Below, one piece after another: positions 15,196 through 18,968 of a stretch of 18,968 nt of DNA. The notes beneath the pieces were generated by a model. It had not been told where the DNA came from. It searched no databases and was given only the letters and a program-made list of their open reading frames with translations. Numbering within the stretch: position 1 is the first letter of the stretch; every line of letters starts with the position of its first letter. The stretch is from contig JAADFS010000057.1 of assembly GCA_013152795.1 (NCBI GenBank), positions 1 to 18,968 on the forward strand, written 5' to 3'. The position numbers and the translations under genes were made by a program. The DNA is from Deferribacteres bacterium. GTDB taxonomy: Bacteria; Nitrospirota; Thermodesulfovibrionia; UBA6902.

Positions 15196-15211
15196 CGCAA
15201 ATAAGATGCCG
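15196..15211 (-). promoter_or_regulatory. Sigma-54-like promoter of the PEP-CTERM gene
   Basis: On the - strand CGGCAT, CTTAT, TTGC (15211-15197) matches TGGCAC-N5-TTGC, with GG and GC exactly 10 nt apart. The start would be near 15186, leaving a leader of about 120 nt. PEP-CTERM genes in several bacteria are known to depend on RpoN with PrsK/PrsR, which supports the call. Confidence 0.55.
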
Positions 15212-15477
15212 GAAGGCAAAGTCTTTTATTTTAAATGATTTTTACCTGCAACGGCCTATGAATAAAGACTGTTTTTATGTAAGCAATTCCGACATGGTTC
15301 GGGAAATCCTTACATTGCTGCAGGATATTTCTTTATACGTTTGGTAACATCTTGAGTTTAAATAGTAATTCTGTATTCGAGAGTTTCTGTTGCCAACAGA
15401 TTAAAAAGGGATAAGTGTAAAGTTTTCCTGCTCACTGGGCACAATTTTGAGAGTAAGGGAAAGAGGAGACTTGACGG

Positions 15478-17379
15478 CTATCCCGCCTGCAGGTGGGGGT
15501 CGTGCAGCAGTATGACGTCGTGTATCCTGATCTCGCAATCCGGGAAATACCCGCCGATGCTGTTACGGACCGATGATTCAATCAGTGCCCTGCGCTTCTT
15601 TGTGTTTGTCAAATCATGCAGCGCCTGCTCGGGCATGACTGTGAATCCCACGACTCTCAGCCTTTTATCTTTGATGAGCCCTTCAATTTCAAGGTAACCG
15701 CTTGCCTTTCCCATGCGGGGCTCACCCCAGAAACGGAGGTACGGCCTGATGGTAACCCGCGATGCGGAGGGGGATATGGTCTTATCCTTGAGCAGTGAGA
15801 CGAATTCATCCATGGTTATCAGGATGTCCTCTTCCGCGACCCGCTCAACGTACACCCTTTCGTCGATCCCGTATATCTCGGCGGCATTCAGCGGTGACAG
15901 CACGGGCCTCATGAGAGGGAAGAATATCACATCATCGATATTGTCCTGCTCCGTAAAGAGCATGGCCATGCGTTCAATCCCCGGGCCGATGCCCGTGGTG
16001 GGCGGCATGCCGTATTCCATCACCTCTATAAAGTCATAATCAAGGGGATGGATCTCCTCGGCCTCAAGCATCAGGGACTGCTGTTTGCTTTTCCACGTCT
16101 CAAGCAGCCTCACCGGGTCGTTCTGCTCCGACCAGTTGTCACCGCACTCCATGCCGCCTATGAATATTTCAAAACGCTCGGCATAATCAGGGTTGTCATC
16201 CATGGGTTTTGCAAGGGGTGAAATATCCATGGGATGCCCGTAGACAAGGGTGGGGCTTATGAGGGTCTCCTCCACCTTCTCCTCAAACGCCTTTACAAGG
16301 CACAGCCCTGTGCTCGCCTGCGGCTCGTTGATCCCCAAGGCTGACAGGTGTGCGTTGGCTTCATCCACAGAGGCGCATTTGCTGAAATCCACTCCCGTGA
16401 CGTCCCGCACCGCGTCAACCATTGAGATTCTCTTCCACGGCCTGCCGAAGTCCACTTCCTGACCGTTGACCGTGAACACCGTCCTGCCGAACACGTTCTG
16501 CGCAACATAGCGGAAGAGGTCCTCGATCAGGTCCATGTTGTATTCGTAGTTCTCATAAGCGGTCATCGTCTCGATCATGGAGAACTCGGGGTGGTGGCTC
16601 CTGTCGATTCCCTCGTTGCGGAAGTACTTGCCGATCGTGTAAACCCTGTCAAACCCCGCGGCGATCAGCCGCTTGAGGTATAACTCGTGGGAGATTGCCA
16701 GGTAGACATCGCAGCCGAGGGCGTTTACGTGCGTGGTGAAGGGCTTTGCCGTGCCCCCTCCGTACAGTGGTTGCAGCACCGGCGTATGAAACTCCAGGAA
16801 CCCCCTTTCGTTAAAGAATGTCCTGATGGCAAAGAGCATGCGCGATATGTTCTCAAAGGCCTCTTTTTTATGCGGCTGCATGGTGGTATCCAGGTAGCGC
16901 CGCCTCAGCACTGCCTCCCTGTCCTTGAGCCCGGACCTTTTCTCGGGCAGGGGGCGTATGGACTTTGTAATCAGCCTGATGGTATCGGGCTGCACGGATA
17001 TCTCCCCCCGCTCGGTCCTGGTCACCTTGCCGGTTGCCTCGACAAAGTCACCGACCTCGATCAGTTTCAGGTGTGCATAGCCTATATTTCCGCGGGACGG
17101 ATCCGTATCCTGAAGGACGTCCCTGCGTATATACAACTGTATGCGGCCTGACTGGTCCTGTATGTGGCCGAAGGTAAGGGCCCCGTGTTTTCTCCATGAC
17201 ATCAGTCTGCCGGCGACCGTGACGGTCTTTCCTTCAAGGCTCCCGTAATTGTCTGTTATGGTTTTTGCATAGTGTGTGCGCGAGCACTTTGAGGGGTATG
17301 GATTGAAACCCATCTCCACCAGTTTCTCAGCCTTGGCAATGCGGATCTTTCTGAACTCTATGAGCGGCTTGTTAGACAC
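15478..17379 (-). CDS. lysS: Lysyl-tRNA synthetase, class II, with extra C-terminal domain
   Basis: A 633-residue class II LysRS that charges tRNA-Lys with lysine using ATP. The N-terminal OB-fold anticodon-binding domain has VTVAGRLMSWRKHGALTFGH and IQLYIRRD. The catalytic core has the GGGTAKPF(T)TH and ELYLKRL lysine-site motifs, motif 2 FRNEGIDRSHHPEFSMIE (253-270) and motif 3 GIGPGIERMAML (463-474; usually GLGIGIDRM). Bacterial LysRS normally ends soon after FPxMRP. Here about 140 more residues follow (about 493-633), including a LEIEGLIKDKRLRVVGFTV stretch, which I do not recognise. The core is also divergent (SHELYLKRL instead of APELYLKRL). GTG 17379 is chosen because GGAGG lies 6 nt before it; the longer ATG start adds 11 residues. 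It has its own promoter. Confidence 0.9.
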   Translation of the reverse strand: MSNKPLIEFRKIRIAKAEKLVEMGFNPYPSKCSRTHYAKTITDNYGSLEGKTVTVAGRLMSWRKHGALTFGHIQDQSGRIQLYIRRDVLQDTDPSRGNIGYAHLKLIEVGDFVEATGKVTRTERGEISVQPDTIRLITKSIRPLPEKRSGLKDREAVLRRRYLDTTMQPHKKEAFENISRMLFAIRTFFNERGFLEFHTPVLQPLYGGGTAKPFTTHVNALGCDVYLAISHELYLKRLIAAGFDRVYTIGKYFRNEGIDRSHHPEFSMIETMTAYENYEYNMDLIEDLFRYVAQNVFGRTVFTVNGQEVDFGRPWKRISMVDAVRDVTGVDFSKCASVDEANAHLSALGINEPQASTGLCLVKAFEEKVEETLISPTLVYGHPMDISPLAKPMDDNPDYAERFEIFIGGMECGDNWSEQNDPVRLLETWKSKQQSLMLEAEEIHPLDYDFIEVMEYGMPPTTGIGPGIERMAMLFTEQDNIDDVIFFPLMRPVLSPLNAAEIYGIDERVYVERVAEEDILITMDEFVSLLKDKTISPSASRVTIRPYLRFWGEPRMGKASGYLEIEGLIKDKRLRVVGFTVMPEQALHDLTNTKKRRALIESSVRNSIGGYFPDCEIRIHDVILLHDPHLQAG

Positions 17380-17385
17380 GGTTAT

Positions 17386-17390
17386 CCTCC
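17386..17390 (-). promoter_or_regulatory. Shine-Dalgarno that sets the lysS GTG start
   Basis: GGAGG (17390-17386) is 6 nt before GTG 17379 on the - strand. It lies inside the frame of the longer ATG start, which therefore is unlikely. Confidence 0.7.
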
Positions 17391-17422
17391 GAACAGCATC
17401 GTTGATGTACAAACAGTCACCA

Positions 17423-17431
17423 ATTATATCA
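17423..17431 (-). promoter_or_regulatory. Extended -10 promoter of lysS
   Basis: TGATATAAT on the - strand is a perfect TATAAT (17428-17423) with the TG extension one base upstream. No good -35 is seen, as is usual for extended -10 promoters. The start would be near 17416, giving a 5' leader of about 37 nt. Confidence 0.6.
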
Positions 17432-17597
17432 CACTTGCCCCAAAAACCTTAATTTCCGGAGGCCCGCCGGCTTTGGCAGAATGTCGCCTCCCGGGGGACA
17501 AGGTTCGAAGTTCTTCTCGAATATCCGCTCGTGTCGGCGTCGCAATCTTGATATTTTGCCTTTAGAAGTTCGGGAATCACGGCGGATGAACATTTTT

Positions 17598-17630
17598 GTG
17601 CAAATCCGAAGTTGTATTTGCGATTTGCAC
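17598..17630 (+). repeat. 9-bp inverted repeat overlapping the ATPase promoter
   Basis: GTGCAAATC (17598-17606) and GATTTGCAC (17622-17630) are perfect inverted copies 15 nt apart. The right arm covers the -35 hexamer, so it is a candidate operator for a dimeric repressor, or an RNA hairpin if transcription starts upstream. Confidence 0.55.
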
Positions 17631-17645
17631 GGGTTCTGTTATAAT
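17618..17645 (+). promoter_or_regulatory. Promoter of the AAA ATPase gene, leaderless type
   Basis: TTGCGA (17618-17623), 16 nt, then a perfect TATAAT (17640-17645). The ATG at 17655 is 9 nt after the -10, so the mRNA would have almost no leader. No Shine-Dalgarno is present. Confidence 0.55.
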
Positions 17646-17654
17646 AAAAACAGC

Positions 17655-18842
17655 ATGATTAAGCGTGATATTTCGGAAGAACTGCTCAAGTGCGCCGCGG
17701 AGTATCCCGTGGTTACGATCCTGGGCCCCCGCCAGTCGGGCAAGACCACCCTGGTGCAGATGACGTTTCCGGACAGGCCGTATTTCTCACTGGAGTACCC
17801 GGACGTACGGGCCGCTGCTGAAGCAGACCCCCGGGGCTTCCTGGGCGAGGTTGAAGACGGAGCAATCCTGGATGAGGTGCAGAGGCTTCCTGCCCTGCTT
17901 TCGTACATACAGGGTATCGTGGACAAGGCAGGGAATCGGGGAATGTTCATCCTTACCGGCAGCCACCAGCCGCGGCTGCACGAGGCGATCAGCCAGTCAC
18001 TCGCGGGCAGGACCGCCCTGCTTACGCTGTGGCCTTTTTCCCTCTCCGAACTCCGCAATTACAAGTCCGAATGGGGGGCGTTCGAACTGATCGTCAGGGG
18101 ATGTTTCCCGAGGGTCCACGAAGAGGGCCTCGAACCGCGCAGGTTCTACAACGGGTACCTGCAGACCTATGTCGAGCGCGATGTGCGCGCACTGATCCAT
18201 CTGCGCGACCTTTCGCAGTTCCAGGTGTTTCTCACACTCCTGGCGGGACGGGTGGGCCAGGTCGTCAACATCACCTCCCTTTCAAACGACACGGGCGTAT
18301 CCGCAACGACCATCAGGAACTGGCTGAGCGTGTTGAAGGCCTCGTATGTTGTGTTCGAGTTGCCTCCCTTCTTCATGAACATCCGGAAGCGCGTCATCAA
18401 GTCCCCCAAAATATATTTCACGGACACAGGGCTCGCTGCCTTCCTCCTGGGTATCCATACCGAGGAACAGGCATCCCGCGATCCTTTGAGGGGCAACCTC
18501 TACGAGAACCTTGTGATCACCGACATCATCAAGGGTGCACTGGCCAGGGGAATCAGGCCGGAAATCTATTTTTTCCGCGACTCCCACGGCACCGAGGTCG
18601 ACCTTCTGATCAGGGAAAAGGGCAGGCTCGTGCCTGTGGAAATCAAGTCCGCCGCTACTTTTTCCACTGACTTCGTGAAGGGCCTGCAGCGGTTCAGGGC
18701 ATTGGGGCCGGAGCATGTTGCTGCAGGAGCCGTCCTTTATAACGGCGGGGAGCGTTTCAGCATGAGAGGCACCCGCATCTTCAATCCCCTCCGGAGCCCG
18801 GACCTCTGGGGTACACTGACTTCCCCAGCAGGGCGGCGGTGA
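17655..18842 (+). CDS. AAA ATPase with DUF4143 domain
   Basis: A 395-residue protein of the common AAA_14 plus DUF4143 architecture. Walker A is GPRQSGKTT (24-32), Walker B is AILDE (70-74), and a sensor-like FILTGSHQP follows. A helix-turn-helix-like stretch (ITSLSNDTGVSATTIRNWLSVL) lies in the middle. The C-terminal part has GTEVDLLI and VPVEIKS, with Asp316, Glu329 and Lys331 in the order of a PD-(D/E)xK nuclease-like core. The cellular role of this family is poorly known; it is widespread and patchy, as for accessory or defence-linked genes, which is inference here. The longer frame from 17481 adds 58 residues unlike the family and includes the promoter, so it is rejected. It is divergent from lysS. 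Confidence 0.88.
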   Translation: MIKRDISEELLKCAAEYPVVTILGPRQSGKTTLVQMTFPDRPYFSLEYPDVRAAAEADPRGFLGEVEDGAILDEVQRLPALLSYIQGIVDKAGNRGMFILTGSHQPRLHEAISQSLAGRTALLTLWPFSLSELRNYKSEWGAFELIVRGCFPRVHEEGLEPRRFYNGYLQTYVERDVRALIHLRDLSQFQVFLTLLAGRVGQVVNITSLSNDTGVSATTIRNWLSVLKASYVVFELPPFFMNIRKRVIKSPKIYFTDTGLAAFLLGIHTEEQASRDPLRGNLYENLVITDIIKGALARGIRPEIYFFRDSHGTEVDLLIREKGRLVPVEIKSAATFSTDFVKGLQRFRALGPEHVAAGAVLYNGGERFSMRGTRIFNPLRSPDLWGTLTSPAGRR

Positions 18843-18867
18843 TACTGATTCCGCCTGCTTTCCGGTA

Positions 18868-18899
18868 TTGCTTGCTTGTGAATATTGCGTTAATATAAG
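18868..18899 (+). promoter_or_regulatory. Promoter before the last, partial gene
   Basis: Two overlapping registers fit: TTGCTT (18868-18873), 17 nt, TAATAT (18891-18896); or TTGCTT (18872-18877), 16 nt, TATAAG (18894-18899). Both place the -10 only 3-6 nt before ATG 18903, so a leaderless mRNA is likely if that start is right. Confidence 0.4.
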
Positions 18900-18902
18900 T
18901 CT

Positions 18903-18968
18903 ATGCCGAGATTGCCTCTTGCAAGAAAATACATCCTGGTCTCAGCGCTGGTCGTCTTTCCCCTGATC
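18903..18968 (+). CDS. Start of an exported or membrane protein, cut by window end
   Basis: Only 22 residues are visible. The start MPRLPLARKY is basic and is followed by a hydrophobic run (ILVSALVVFPLI), as in a signal peptide or signal anchor. No Shine-Dalgarno is present, and the start rests on the promoter spacing and the signal-like sequence. It lies 60 nt after the ATPase gene. The product cannot be named. Confidence 0.45.
   Translation, partial: MPRLPLARKYILVSALVVFPLI

Larger units (their letters stand above)
15066..15477. other. Intergenic region upstream of the PEP-CTERM gene
   Basis: These 412 nt lie between lysS and the PEP-CTERM gene, both - strand. They hold the Shine-Dalgarno (15073-15077), a sigma-54-like element (15196-15211), an inverted repeat GTTCTT/AAGAAC at about 15178-15196 next to the expected start, and a hairpin TCTGTT/AACAGA near 15388-15402. 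No clear terminator of lysS and no supported gene are seen. Confidence 0.55.

Noticed and set aside
17481..17654. N-terminal extension of the AAA ATPase from ATG 17481
   Set aside because: The extension contains a near-consensus promoter and the inverted repeat, has no ribosome site, and does not resemble the family, whose members start as at 17655.

Overview
The window looks like chromosomal DNA of a Gram-negative, anaerobic, metal- or sulfur-cycling bacterium. It is most like Nitrospirota (Thermodesulfovibrionia-type) or a Desulfobacterota relative. This placement is inferred from the dense multiheme c-type cytochromes, the run of outer-membrane-type lipoproteins, a PEP-CTERM protein and the general protein style. 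No marker gene fixes the taxon.

Region 1 (2-11412, all + strand) is an envelope and electron-transfer block. It opens with the 3' end of an outer-membrane beta-barrel gene. Three CsgG/LpoB-type lipoproteins follow, the third with a duplicated domain, then a SurA/PpiC-type peptidyl-prolyl isomerase lipoprotein, a 26-heme lipoprotein cytochrome and a translationally coupled 16-heme cytochrome. After a 155-nt structured gap come a 6-heme-type and a 10-heme-type cytochrome. An 8-heme-type cytochrome (11511-12440, - strand) faces this block convergently. The five cytochromes carry 63 canonical CXXCH motifs plus three atypical ones (CX5CH, CX7CH, CXCH). A working model is an outer-membrane conduit or extracellular cytochrome assembly system: the barrel and CsgG-like lipoproteins form or guide an outer-membrane complex, the isomerase helps folding, and the cytochromes carry electrons. 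The model is inference; only the gene content is seen.

Region 2 (12441-14040) has a 329-nt intergenic stretch with a leaderless-type promoter for the - strand cytochrome and a sigma-54-like site on the + strand. It then holds a single-domain response regulator, a frameshifted PpiD-like (SurA_N) membrane chaperone gene on the - strand, and a tRNA with a CAT anticodon.

Region 3 (14041-15477) contains a - strand PEP-CTERM protein gene with a strong Shine-Dalgarno site, a clear rho-independent terminator and an upstream sigma-54-like element. No exosortase is in the window.

Region 4 (15478-18968) contains lysS (- strand; class II lysyl-tRNA synthetase with an unusual extra C-terminal domain of about 140 residues). 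Divergent from it is an AAA ATPase of the DUF4143 type, with a promoter and an overlapping inverted repeat. The last 66 nt are the start of a membrane or exported protein cut by the window end.

Starts were chosen by Shine-Dalgarno spacing where possible. This moves several genes to GTG or TTG starts or to internal ATGs. Three genes instead have a -10 element only 3-9 nt before the ATG, which suggests leaderless mRNAs.
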